A program made the translations under genes and the position numbers. Below the pieces are notes generated by a model. The model was not told the origin of the DNA, ran no database searches, and saw only the letters and a program-made list of their open reading frames with translations. 64,000 nucleotides of DNA from Methanobacteriaceae archaeon (GTDB taxonomy: Archaea; Methanobacteriota; Methanobacteria; Methanobacteriales; Methanobacteriaceae): assembly GCA_030016715.1 (NCBI GenBank), contig JASEJD010000001.1, forward strand, positions 1-64,000. The letters run 5' to 3'. This document shows, one piece after another, positions 56,071 through 64,000 of this stretch (positions are counted from its first letter, which is position 1; each line of letters starts with the position of its first letter).

Positions 56071-56775
56071 TTAATCATGCTGAAATTCTTTGGGAATCAC
56101 TAATTCTGCTTCCCCAGCTGAACATTTAGGTATAGCTTTTATTAAATTTTCTATTCTTTCATAGGGCAAGGTAAAAAATAGTGTGTCTGGTTCAAATTTC
56201 TGATTTCTACGTGCCGTCCAATCACCCATAGAAATATTAGTAAAACCAGTTACTACCGAATATGATATGGTAGTATGGCACAAAGCACCGATTACTTCTT
56301 GTTTAGGAGGGATTCCATCAAAAAAGGTATCCAGTGTAATTAAACGGCATGCTTGTTCTGGATTACATAAAAAGATAATCAGATCAGGCATTATAGTTGC
56401 TTTCTCTAGAGGAGACATTACTAAGTAATCTGCAAGTCCTGTTGGTATAGGGGAAGTTAACTTCCTCATCCTCTCGAAGGTCACCAGAGAATTAAATAAT
56501 TTTTCACCCTTGGTTAAAAACCACTGCAGTCTTTTCTTTTTTTCACCTGAAACTGGTTCTGAAAAGCCACAATACATACTTCCCCCGGGACAGGTTGAAG
56601 TTTCTTTATCAATTACAATAACTTCACCTTGTGCTGCGAGTTTTATGGCTCTGCAAATAGCTATTCTCTGTTTATCCTCAGTTTTGATTTCATTATTTGT
56701 AAATGAGATGGCTATAGGCTCATATTTCAAATCTAAAATTTTTTTAAAAACAGACGATTGTTTCTTAAAATCCAT
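56071..56775 (-). CDS. DUF169-family protein
   Basis: This is a 234-residue protein of DUF169, an uncharacterised family common in methanogens and anaerobes. It reads VFKKILDLKYEPIAISF, the cysteine-containing CRAIKLAAQGEVIVID, TCPGGSMYCGF and PDLIIFLCNPEQACRLI with GALCHTTISY. Several Cys residues suggest a metal or Fe-S site. I choose ATG 56775 because GGGTG lies six bases before it; ATG 56787 overlaps that site. It converges with the methyltransferase-like gene. Confidence 0.85.
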   Translation of the reverse strand: MDFKKQSSVFKKILDLKYEPIAISFTNNEIKTEDKQRIAICRAIKLAAQGEVIVIDKETSTCPGGSMYCGFSEPVSGEKKKRLQWFLTKGEKLFNSLVTFERMRKLTSPIPTGLADYLVMSPLEKATIMPDLIIFLCNPEQACRLITLDTFFDGIPPKQEVIGALCHTTISYSVVTGFTNISMGDWTARRNQKFEPDTLFFTLPYERIENLIKAIPKCSAGEAELVIPKEFQHD

Positions 56776-56787
56776 TAAAACACCCAT

Positions 56788-57158
56788 TATATGTTTTGTT
56801 AATACAATATATTCAAATTATTTATTGAAATCTATATTGAATCACATTTTTTTATAAATATTGCTTAATATTAATAAATTTAGAAGCGCTGAAATAATTA
56901 ATAACAAAATATAAAGTATATGATGAATTTTATTATCAAAAGATTGTTTATTCATTTTTAAAATTAGATAAATTGAATCATGATAATGGTTTTTATAATA
57001 GGGATGATTTTTGAGTATATTAATCTTATATCCATAGTATTGGAATAATAGATCATTTTTTATATCTTATATTCTAAATTTTATATATAATACATAATAG
57101 TTTGAGAACAAATAATAAAAAACTTCTAAATTTCTCTTTAAAATTTAGGAGGGTGTCT
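56788..57158. other. Intergenic region and leader before the ADH synthase gene
   Basis: No gene is recognised in the AT-rich part. The right end contains a TATA box (57081-57090), the leader hairpin CTAAATTT/AAATTTAG (57126-57133 and 57141-57148) and the ribosome binding site AGGAGGGTG, whose first bases fall in the 3' arm of the hairpin. Confidence 0.5.
57081..57090 (+). promoter_or_regulatory. TATA box of the aromatic-pathway pair
   Basis: TTATATATAA at 57081-57090 predicts a start near 57108-57112. That excludes an upstream TTG start at 57102 for the ADH synthase. Confidence 0.6.
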
Positions 57159-57953
57159 ATGATAGGTAAAAAGATCAGAATCGAAAGAATAATCGATAGG
57201 AAAACCGGGCGTAGTGTAATTGTACCAATGGATCACGGTGTTTCCATTGGGCCGGTGAAGGGAATAATTAAAATGGCACAGACCATTGACGAAGTAGCAA
57301 GTGGCGGTGCAAATGCAGTACTAATGCATAAAGGAATGGTTGGAAGGGGTCATAGAGGTTATGGGCGAGATATTGGTCTTATTATCCATTTATCAGCCAG
57401 TACTTCCCTAGGTCCTGATCCTGATCATAAAGTACTGGTAACCTCGGTTGAGAAAGCCATAAAAATTGGGGCGGATGCAGTTTCAGTCCATGTAAATGTG
57501 GGCTCTGAAAGAGAACCAGAAATGTTAATTAAACTTGGAACCATAGCAGAAATCTGTGATGACTGGGGTATGCCATTAATTGCAATGATGTATCCCCGTG
57601 GAAAGAAAATAAAAGATGAACACGACCCTGAAGTGGTAAAACTTGCCTCAAGGGCGGGTGCAGAGTTAGGTGCAGATATAATAAAAACGAACTATACCGG
57701 GGATCCTGATACTTTCAAGGAAGTTATTGATGGATGTCCAGTTCCACTGGTAATTGCTGGCGGCCCGAAAGTTGAAACTGATGAAGAACTGCTCCAAATG
57801 GTTAAAAATGCAGTTGATGTAGGGGGAGCCGGTGTGGCAATAGGAAGGAATATTTTCCAGGCAAAGTCCCCTCAAAAAACGACCCGGGCCATATCAGAGA
57901 TAGTTCATAACAATTTAGAAGTTGAAGAAGCTCTAAAAATTTTGCAGAGTTAA
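57159..57953 (+). CDS. 2-Amino-3,7-dideoxy-D-threo-hept-6-ulosonate synthase
   Basis: This is a 264-residue class I aldolase-like enzyme that starts the archaeal route to 3-dehydroquinate by joining a deoxyhexulose phosphate with aspartate semialdehyde. [53 protein letters not shown] and [14 protein letters not shown], where the Lys forms the Schiff base, are family features; [14 protein letters not shown] closes the barrel. ATG 57159 follows AGGAGGGTGTCT. The next enzyme of the same pathway follows 14 bases later. Confidence 0.92.
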   Translation: MIGKKIRIERIIDRKTGRSVIVPMDHGVSIGPVKGIIKMAQTIDEVASGGANAVLMHKGMVGRGHRGYGRDIGLIIHLSASTSLGPDPDHKVLVTSVEKAIKIGADAVSVHVNVGSEREPEMLIKLGTIAEICDDWGMPLIAMMYPRGKKIKDEHDPEVVKLASRAGAELGADIIKTNYTGDPDTFKEVIDGCPVPLVIAGGPKVETDEELLQMVKNAVDVGGAGVAIGRNIFQAKSPQKTTRAISEIVHNNLEVEEALKILQS

Positions 57954-57967
57954 AAGGAAGATATTAT

Positions 57968-59092
57968 ATGAAATTTGCATGGATAATGGTTGATAATCCA
58001 GACTGGGATAAGAAAAAGTCATTTATTACCACTGCACTAGAATCTGGTATTGATCATGTGGTGGATTTTATCCACACAGATAAAATAGAAAAATTGGGTA
58101 ATATAACTATTATATCTGATTCTGATGATTCAGATATTGTTCTGGTTGGTAAAAATGGTGAAGGCGACGCCACATTAAAAATTCCAGAAAATTTATCAGA
58201 ATCAAAGGACTTAGCAGCCATTAATAGTCTGAAAAGAAAAGGAAAAACTGTGGCGGCTTATGTTGAAATAATAAGTAAGAGACATGAGGAACTTGCTTTC
58301 AAACTTGGTCTTGAGGCTGATTACCTTATACTGGTTGGTAAAGATTGGACTGTGATTCCACTGGAGAATATAATTGCTGGACTTCAAGGAAAAAAGGTGA
58401 AGATAATAGCAGCAGTTTCTGATTATGATGAGGCTAAAGTTGCTTTAGAGACACTGGAACATGGGACAGACGGAGTATTGCTAAGTCCTAACCAATATTC
58501 CCAGATAAAAAAGGTTGCAGAATTGATTGAGAAAATTGAATCTGAAAATTTTGAATTAAAACCAGCGACCATTACAAAAATTGCACCAGTTGGTATAGGG
58601 GATCGTGTATGTGTAGATACTTGCTCTATGATGAACATAGGGGAAGGAATGCTAATTGGTTCTTACTCTAAAGGATTATTTTTAGTTCACAGTGAATCCC
58701 TAGAAAGTGAATATGTGGCTTCCAGACCTTTCCGTGTTAATGCTGGACCAGTCCATGCTTATGTAATGACACCCGGTAATAAGACTAAGTATCTCTCTGA
58801 AATTGAAACAGGGGATGAAATTTTAACAGTGGATAGTGAAGGAAACACTCGTCCTTCAATTGTGGGGAGGGTTAAAATTGAAAAAAGACCTTTGATGCTT
58901 ATTGAAGCTGAATATGAGGGAGTAAAACTTAGAACATTACTACAAAATGCTGAGACCATAAGATTAGTTGCTGAAGATGGTTCAGCCCTTTCTGTTGCCG
59001 ATTTAAAATTAGGAGATAAAGTACTGGTTTATCTAGAAAAAAGTGCCAGACATTTTGGTATGGCTATAGAAGAGACTATAATAGAGAAATAG
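57968..59092 (+). CDS. 3-Dehydroquinate synthase II
   Basis: This is a 374-residue NAD-dependent enzyme oxidatively deaminating and cyclising the product of the preceding enzyme to 3-dehydroquinate, for aromatic amino acid synthesis. MKFAWIMVDNPDWDKKKSFI opens the protein as in the family. GTDGVLLSPNQYSQIKKVAE, GIGDRVCVDTCSMMNIGEGM, VHSESLESEYVASRPFRVNAG and PVHAYVMTPGNKTKYLSE are the conserved core. The pair replaces DAHP synthase and AroB, which are absent here. Confidence 0.94.
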   Translation: MKFAWIMVDNPDWDKKKSFITTALESGIDHVVDFIHTDKIEKLGNITIISDSDDSDIVLVGKNGEGDATLKIPENLSESKDLAAINSLKRKGKTVAAYVEIISKRHEELAFKLGLEADYLILVGKDWTVIPLENIIAGLQGKKVKIIAAVSDYDEAKVALETLEHGTDGVLLSPNQYSQIKKVAELIEKIESENFELKPATITKIAPVGIGDRVCVDTCSMMNIGEGMLIGSYSKGLFLVHSESLESEYVASRPFRVNAGPVHAYVMTPGNKTKYLSEIETGDEILTVDSEGNTRPSIVGRVKIEKRPLMLIEAEYEGVKLRTLLQNAETIRLVAEDGSALSVADLKLGDKVLVYLEKSARHFGMAIEETIIEK

Positions 59093-59136
59093 GGCAAATC
59101 TCATTTATAATTTTCCTTAACAAATAATAGTTAGAA

Positions 59137-60087
59137 ATGGTTCAAATGTCAACTTATAAAGTGCAGATAATTAATCCTGAAGATAAGGAGAAATTTTTTC
59201 AAAAGTTGACTGAAATGGTTAAATTTGAAAGAAAAGCTAATATTCACGGAGCTTGTGTTAAACTTTTAACTGATAATGATGGTTTCAAAGAAACATGGGA
59301 AGAGAATTTTAAGTTTATGAATGAAGATATCCGGCCTCATGCCAAAATATTTGCAGTGGAAGATGGCGGCCCACTCCAGGTTCTATATGAACCAATATCT
59401 AAAACTTCAATAATCCTAAATTGTGACTATTATGGATGGATAAAAAGCATTGCACTGGCAACTATATCTGACTTTTTTGAAGATTATCATTCCATTCACC
59501 GGCGTTATTCGGTTCATGGCTCAGTTGTGGATTATATGGGCCATTCAATAGCAATTATAGGACCTTCAGGTACTGGGAAAACCACCTTGACTTATGGTCT
59601 ACTCTTAGATAATGATTTTAATTATGTATCTGATGACTGGTTTTTCACCAGATTATTCGATAATGGTATAGTTGTATATTCCTCTGAAAAGAATTCATAT
59701 ATTAGAGATGACCTTGCTGAGGTGTGGTCTGAGTTTGCCCCGGTAGTGAGGAAGGTAAAATTAGACCAGAAGGGTCGTGGAATAGCAGATGTAAATACCA
59801 TGTTTAAGGGACGTATCAGGGAAACTTCAACTTTAAAAACTATAGTTCTCCTAAAAAGAGAAAAAAATGATTTGCCTTTTAGAAAATTGGATGATATTCA
59901 AGCCTTAGAGTATATGGTTAATGAAGATTTTTGCAACCCCCACCAACTGGTTAAAGACCCTCACAAGATAAAGTTACGCCGAAAATTTTTTGGGGAACTA
60001 TTTTCAAAAACTGATGTTTATATGTTGAACACCATTGAAAGTCCATTAAAAAGTCTAAGTCGGATTAAAGATCTTGCTAAGAGGTGA
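59137..60087 (+). CDS. P-loop NTPase of the HPr kinase/PEPCK-like fold
   Basis: This is a 316-residue protein. The centre has SIAIIGPSGTGKTTLTYGLL (Walker A) preceded by an RYSVHGSVVDYMG strand, and NYVSDDWFFTRLF with the acidic pair of the HPr kinase family. No phosphotransferase system is visible in the window, so HPr is an unlikely target; archaeal members may phosphorylate another protein or a small molecule. The N-terminal 130 residues are of unclear fold. The start is ATG 59137 or ATG 59146. Its end lies just before the thpR ribosome binding site. Confidence 0.78.
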   Translation: MVQMSTYKVQIINPEDKEKFFQKLTEMVKFERKANIHGACVKLLTDNDGFKETWEENFKFMNEDIRPHAKIFAVEDGGPLQVLYEPISKTSIILNCDYYGWIKSIALATISDFFEDYHSIHRRYSVHGSVVDYMGHSIAIIGPSGTGKTTLTYGLLLDNDFNYVSDDWFFTRLFDNGIVVYSSEKNSYIRDDLAEVWSEFAPVVRKVKLDQKGRGIADVNTMFKGRIRETSTLKTIVLLKREKNDLPFRKLDDIQALEYMVNEDFCNPHQLVKDPHKIKLRRKFFGELFSKTDVYMLNTIESPLKSLSRIKDLAKR

Positions 60088-60091
60088 TTTT

Positions 60092-60652
60092 ATGAGAACA
60101 TTTTTGGGGATAGATATTGATAAAAATCTAGTGGAAAAGATTGTAGACTTGCAGAAAAATTTGATGGAAACTAATGCTCCTCTAAAACTAGTGGAAGGAG
60201 AAAATCTTCACTTTACTTTCAAATTTTTTGGGGAGATAGATCAAAAAAAATTGGATGAAATTATACAAGCCACAGAAAATAAAGTATCCAAATTCGAACC
60301 CTTCGACTTATCTATTAGAGGTACGGGTGTTTTTCCTAATTTAAGATATATAAGAGTTTTATGGTTAGGGGTTGAAAATCCAGAACTATTCTCAAAGATG
60401 CTGCAAGAATTTGACGAAGAATTTGTAAAAATGGGCTTCAAAAAAGAGAGAAGTTACATCCCCCATTTGACTATTGGAAGATTAAAAGGAGCAGAGAACA
60501 AAGAAGATCTGGTGGCTAAAATCGAAGAGTTTAGTGAACTTGAAATAGGTAGAATGACAGTTGATAAATTAATCCTTAAAAAAAGTGAATTAACACCATC
60601 AGGACCTATTTATACTGATATAAAAGAATTTAAACTAGATAAGAACCCTTAA
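60092..60652 (+). CDS. thpR: RNA 2',3'-cyclic phosphodiesterase (2H family)
   Basis: This is a 186-residue 2H-phosphoesterase. The two catalytic H-x-T motifs are visible: LHFTFKFFGEID near residue 42 and PHLTIGRLKGAE near residue 126. RTFLGIDIDKNLVEKIVDLQ is the family N-terminus. The enzyme opens 2',3'-cyclic phosphate on RNA and shows 2'-5' ligase activity in vitro. I use ATG 60092 with AGGTGAT (60081-60087) before it; the TTG at 60074 overlaps the preceding gene. The CCA transferase gene follows after 75 bases. Confidence 0.92.
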   Translation: MRTFLGIDIDKNLVEKIVDLQKNLMETNAPLKLVEGENLHFTFKFFGEIDQKKLDEIIQATENKVSKFEPFDLSIRGTGVFPNLRYIRVLWLGVENPELFSKMLQEFDEEFVKMGFKKERSYIPHLTIGRLKGAENKEDLVAKIEEFSELEIGRMTVDKLILKKSELTPSGPIYTDIKEFKLDKNP

Positions 60653-60727
60653 TGTTTTAATCAGTAGAATTGATTTTGATTAACATTTTTTTTACTGTAT
60701 TAATTTTAAAAATAATTAATTGATATT

Positions 60728-62113
60728 ATGCCAGAAATTGATTACCAAAAGATATTACGCAGAATAAAACCCAGTGAAAGTGAATATAGTGAAGTTAATG
60801 ACCTGGCAGTTAATTTAATAAGTATAATTAATAGTGTAGCTGCCAATAATAATATTGATGCTAGAGCTGTTCTTGTTGGATCTGTAGCTAAAGACACTTG
60901 GCTGGCAGGTAAAGCCGATATTGATATATTCATTGAATTTCCTTTAAATACTGAAGAATCAGAATTGAAGGATAAGGGACTATTTTTAGGTTATGAATGT
61001 ATTAAGAGAATGCAGGGACAATATGAACTTAGATATGCATCCCATCCCTATGTTACTGGTTTGATAAATGGATTTGAAATTGATTTTGTTCCATGTTATT
61101 CTATAAAAGATTCTAGTAAACTTAAATCTGCTGTGGATAGAACCATCTTACACACTGAATATGTGAAGAAAAAGCTTGAAGAAGAACAAAAAGATGATGT
61201 TATCCTTCTTAAAAAGTTTATGGAATCTATAGAAACCTACGGCTCTGAATTTAAGGTGGGTGGATTTGCAGGTTACCTATGCGAACTATTGGTTTTATAT
61301 TATGGTTCCTTCACCCAAGTTTTAGAGGCAGCCTCTGATTATTGGCACTATGGATATATAATTGACCTTGAAAATTTCAATACTGGATCTGGTTTCAGTG
61401 ACCCCCTGGTAGTGGTTGATCCAGTGGACAAAAATAGGAATGTGGCCGCGGCATTAACTATCCAGAAAATGTCTGAATTTATTATTGCTTCTAGAAATTT
61501 TTTAGAAAATCCTAAAGAAGAATTTTTTTCAAAAAAAATTATCAAATACAATGTTAATTTAATAAAAAATGGATTTAATAAGAGAGGAACAAAAACAATA
61601 CTTTTAGTATTCAAACCACCAGAAGTACCTGCTGATGCTATTTTTCCCCAATTGAAAAAAACAGAAACCTCCCTTAAAAAGATCATTGAAAGAGCTGGAT
61701 TTCAAGTATATGGTAGTGGTTACTGGACCGACCAGACAAATATTGCAATAATACTGCTGGAAATGTTGGTATGGGAATTGCCTATAATAAAAAAACATGC
61801 CGGTCCATATATATGGTCCAAAAAACATCAAAAAAGATTTTTGGATAAATATGGTTCAAATGCTTGGATAGAGAATGATCAGTGGATGGTGGATATAGAA
61901 AGAGATTACTGTGATGTAGAATCATTATTAAGGGATTTTTTAACTCCAAAAAATATTAAACATCTAAAATCTGGAAAGCATGTTAAAGAAGAAATCCTAA
62001 ATCATGTTGAAATTGTGGATATTGACCATTTTATTAATTCTATAGATGATGAGGATTTATTATTAAAATTTTTATATGAATATATTAACAAAAGTGGTAA
62101 TATTTGGCGATAA
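60728..62113 (+). CDS. cca: CCA-adding tRNA nucleotidyltransferase, archaeal class I
   Basis: This is a 461-residue enzyme that adds or repairs the 3' CCA of tRNA without a template. The class I nucleotidyltransferase head has LVGSVAKDTWLAGKADIDIF with the catalytic Asp pair and GFEIDFVPCYSI with the third Asp. The tail domains (VVDPVDKNRNVAAALTIQKM and beyond) match archaeal CCA enzymes in length and order. ATG 60728 is preceded by a weak TGATATT site. It ends 45 bases before the opposing primase gene. Confidence 0.95.
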   Translation: MPEIDYQKILRRIKPSESEYSEVNDLAVNLISIINSVAANNNIDARAVLVGSVAKDTWLAGKADIDIFIEFPLNTEESELKDKGLFLGYECIKRMQGQYELRYASHPYVTGLINGFEIDFVPCYSIKDSSKLKSAVDRTILHTEYVKKKLEEEQKDDVILLKKFMESIETYGSEFKVGGFAGYLCELLVLYYGSFTQVLEAASDYWHYGYIIDLENFNTGSGFSDPLVVVDPVDKNRNVAAALTIQKMSEFIIASRNFLENPKEEFFSKKIIKYNVNLIKNGFNKRGTKTILLVFKPPEVPADAIFPQLKKTETSLKKIIERAGFQVYGSGYWTDQTNIAIILLEMLVWELPIIKKHAGPYIWSKKHQKRFLDKYGSNAWIENDQWMVDIERDYCDVESLLRDFLTPKNIKHLKSGKHVKEEILNHVEIVDIDHFINSIDDEDLLLKFLYEYINKSGNIWR

Positions 62114-62158
62114 AAAAAAATTCCCTCTATAAATTTTTGGGTGAATTAAAAGTTTACA

Positions 62159-63151
62159 TCAATCTTTTCTTTCATATACAAATTTTGGAACTGCCTCTTT
62201 AAAGGGGTCGAATTTTTCAATATTTTTAACTTCCATACATTTCATGCTGACTTTTGAATGTAAGGATGTAGGTAGCCTTAAAATACGTTTAAGATCAATA
62301 GAAACTTTAGCATCAACTAGGCCCATGTTCAAGTTGCTGATTTCTTTAACTAATTTCTTATAGTTAATGGGACCTACATTTTTTCTAAATAATCCCCATT
62401 CATTATTCAATAAATATTTTTTATTGTTTAAAACCTTTTTAAAAAGAGCAGGACTGATGTTTTCCAATTTTATTTCTGGAGTTAAATGTAGTACTGCATA
62501 TTTAAAACGTTGAGTAAAAACCTTAGGATAGCCAAAAGGTATTGAAAAATGTTCCAGCTGATATTTATCCCCTTTAGTACTGTATTCACTTCTAGGTACT
62601 TCACTTCCCACCAGATATTTTAATATCTGTGCTCTAATATCACTGTCCATTTTCATTACTGTTTCATCTAAAACCCTTATATGGTAGCCACGACCAGAAT
62701 AGACAATGTAAATATCCTTTAAACCTAAATCTTCCTTTAAAGTGTCAATTAAAGCGGAAACAATTTCTTTTGCCTCTCCTAAACATATTTCACATACATT
62801 TTCGCATTGACATGTTCTAATAGGAATGTCTTTGGCATCAACATCAAAAATAAGTTCTGATTTTATCCAATCTGCCCTTTTAAATGGCTTATCATAAAAG
62901 GCAACAGAGCAATATGCTGCAAAGGGAGATTTATATCTCATAAAACGCTTTAAATACTCCAGTGATCGGAATATACGGTAGCGATCATTTGGCCCTTTTC
63001 CCAGATGGTCAAAGCCAAATTCCCGCTTTTCCATATGATCCTTGATGAAATCAGGAAGTTTTTTAACATCCCATTCTTCCCTATAATATTTTCTACGTTC
63101 CTGTAATGTTGCTGGCTCATTAATGGGAATCACTTCCAATAGAATCATCAT
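62159..63151 (-). CDS. priS: DNA primase small (catalytic) subunit PriS
   Basis: This is a 330-residue archaeo-eukaryotic primase catalytic subunit. LQERRKYYREEW opens the core, ELIFDVDAKDI gives the catalytic Asp-x-Asp, CQCENVCEICLGEA supplies the zinc knuckle and IVYSGRGYHIRVLDE the SGR-x-HxR motif. The frame overlaps priL by 32 bases; within it ATG 63151 is the first start, but a GTG further in (after GGAA) is possible because family proteins often begin near PATLQERR. With PriL it makes primers for replication. Confidence 0.95.
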   Translation of the reverse strand: MMILLEVIPINEPATLQERRKYYREEWDVKKLPDFIKDHMEKREFGFDHLGKGPNDRYRIFRSLEYLKRFMRYKSPFAAYCSVAFYDKPFKRADWIKSELIFDVDAKDIPIRTCQCENVCEICLGEAKEIVSALIDTLKEDLGLKDIYIVYSGRGYHIRVLDETVMKMDSDIRAQILKYLVGSEVPRSEYSTKGDKYQLEHFSIPFGYPKVFTQRFKYAVLHLTPEIKLENISPALFKKVLNNKKYLLNNEWGLFRKNVGPINYKKLVKEISNLNMGLVDAKVSIDLKRILRLPTSLHSKVSMKCMEVKNIEKFDPFKEAVPKFVYERKD

Positions 63152-64000
63152 CCCCTGATTTAGTTGGATCTGAATTTTCAGCCCTATCCCCTGATTTATA
63201 AGTTTTAGATTTATTATTATTAGGATTCTTATTATTATAGGATTTTTGTTCCTTATTTTTCCTTTGTTGACTTAATTGCCATGACTTGGTCTTGTAATAT
63301 GATAGAGGATTACCTATTTTTTTACATGTTTTATCTGGTTTGCAGAGAGCAGGTAAATGGATTTTGATTTTATCACAACTCATTGGAGTATACCATTTAC
63401 TTTCTCCTTCATTTTTAAGTTCAGGCTGTTCATGAACTCCAAAACCTAATTTGGCAGTGATATTCAATTTTTCTTGGGGATCATCATCAAAAAGAGGAGG
63501 ATTGCATCTTTGAGCTGCTTCGTAAATTAAAGGTAAAATTTCATTTTGAGTTATTTTCAAGTCTGGATCTACATCAGATACCTTCACAGAAACATTATCA
63601 CGAAATATGGATGGATAAAGTCTTGAATAAGATAAAAAGGATGTTAAAAGAAGTACAATAGCGTCATTACGATTACCAGACTGAACACCGTTTAAAGTGA
63701 GTTTAATACATGGCGGAAATGCTTCCGGATTTAATCGGAATCCCTTCATTTCTCCTTGGTATGTGGTATAATACCGGAGATTATCAGATAAAATTTTTGA
63801 GATTTTCTCACCAACTTCCAATAAATAAGGGTGAGGTTCAACTTTCTGAGACATTTCATTAACTTTCTTAATATAATCTTCAGTTTTCTGCATAATCATT
63901 TTTATCATGATAAGTTCCTTTACTGGATCTCCTATTAAGAGTTCATACATTCTCTCAGGATTTCTATGAGTGATTTTATCTCTAAACCTCTCCAAAAAAT
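63120..64000 (-). CDS. priL: DNA primase large subunit PriL (5' end outside window)
   Basis: About 293 C-terminal codons are present and the frame runs off the right edge, so the start lies beyond it. Cysteines of the PriL iron-sulfur domain are in order: FPPCIKLTLNGVQSGNRND, AAQRCNPPLF, TPMSCDKIKIHLPALCKPDK and TCKKIGNPLSYY. The last 50 residues form a hydrophilic tail rich in Lys, Asn, Ser and Asp (NNKNPNNNKSKTY), with no known domain. The end overlaps priS, an order typical of a primase operon. Confidence 0.92.
   Translation of the reverse strand, partial: FLERFRDKITHRNPERMYELLIGDPVKELIMIKMIMQKTEDYIKKVNEMSQKVEPHPYLLEVGEKISKILSDNLRYYTTYQGEMKGFRLNPEAFPPCIKLTLNGVQSGNRNDAIVLLLTSFLSYSRLYPSIFRDNVSVKVSDVDPDLKITQNEILPLIYEAAQRCNPPLFDDDPQEKLNITAKLGFGVHEQPELKNEGESKWYTPMSCDKIKIHLPALCKPDKTCKKIGNPLSYYKTKSWQLSQQRKNKEQKSYNNKNPNNNKSKTYKSGDRAENSDPTKSGDDDSIGSDSH

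Noticed and set aside
57102-57158. Upstream TTG start for the ADH synthase
   Set aside because: It lies before the predicted transcription start and adds a tail not expected in the family; AGGAGGGTG marks ATG 57159.
1-64000. tRNA or rRNA genes
   Set aside because: No cloverleaf with a GTTCRA T-loop context and CCA-like end, or rRNA core sequence, was recognised in intergenic regions; GTTCGA hits lie inside coding genes.
1-64000. Insertion sequences, prophage or integrated element
   Set aside because: No transposase, integrase or flanking repeats seen; gene content is core metabolism throughout.

Overview
The window is a chromosomal segment of a methanogenic archaeon, most likely a mesophilic member of the order Methanobacteriales (Methanobacterium-like). 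The evidence is a strongly AT-rich genome and archaeal core genes: NAC, thermosome, eS8, PriS/PriL primase, archaeal CCA transferase and archaeal AspRS. Methanogen-specific genes are also present: F420H2 oxidase FprA, methanogenesis marker 4/MtxX, cyclic 2,3-diphosphoglycerate synthetase and the ADH-synthase/DHQ-synthase II aromatic pathway. A separately encoded C-terminal piece of family B DNA polymerase is a hallmark of this order. No rRNA, tRNA, CRISPR array, insertion sequence or prophage was recognised. The window reads as stable core genome with tight operons, GGTGAT/GGAGG-type ribosome binding sites and frequent TTG/GTG starts.

Left part (1-17.8 kb): a PUA-protein tail, NAC and a metallophosphoesterase, followed by an overlapping gene pair joining a NYN/PIN-type RNase to a membrane-anchored tandem palm-domain protein with a GGDD motif. 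Next come argJ and argB, a decarboxylating dehydrogenase of the LeuB/AksF family, two paralogous TPR genes, a HEAT-repeat gene and malate dehydrogenase. A five-gene unit follows: pdxT, then glutamate synthase split into glutaminase, GXGXG and FMN/ferredoxin subunits, plus a circularly permuted FrhB-like F420 iron-sulfur protein. It is preceded by a GGAA-N6-TTCC palindrome beside the TATA box, matching the NrpR nitrogen operator. An MFS exporter ends this part.

Middle part (17.9-43 kb): a Cas4-like nuclease with an upstream 40-residue membrane peptide; a DUF5654 gene; a degenerate M28 peptidase; an RDD protein; hypE; rps8e with the split polymerase subunit polB2; a HAD phosphatase; an AAA+ ATPase; an Mth212-type exonuclease III; and a feoA-feoB-Cys-rich-dtxR iron operon with a perfect palindrome at its promoter. 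Then come a surface protein, a GNAT, the acetate unit acs-satP, thermosome, fprA, cpgS, a UPF0058 gene, hisD and aspS.

Right part (43-64 kb): cbiC-hemL (tetrapyrrole/cobamide synthesis), a zinc-ribbon membrane protein, a DUF4012 protein, mtxX-uppS-tatD, a CMD-family protein, the archaeal riboflavin/F420 reductase, a small membrane protein and a KefB-type antiporter. A PHP phosphoesterase that lacks a canonical start codon follows, then pantoate kinase, the two early aromatic-pathway genes, an HPr-kinase-like P-loop protein, thpR, cca and the overlapping primase genes priS-priL, the last cut by the window edge.

The most interesting items are the NYN-RNase/palm-cyclase pair, the F420-type split glutamate synthase with its NrpR-like operator, the self-contained iron regulon, the Cas4-like unit with its repeated motif upstream, and several structured intergenic elements. 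All functional statements are from sequence reading and recalled family knowledge; no search was run.
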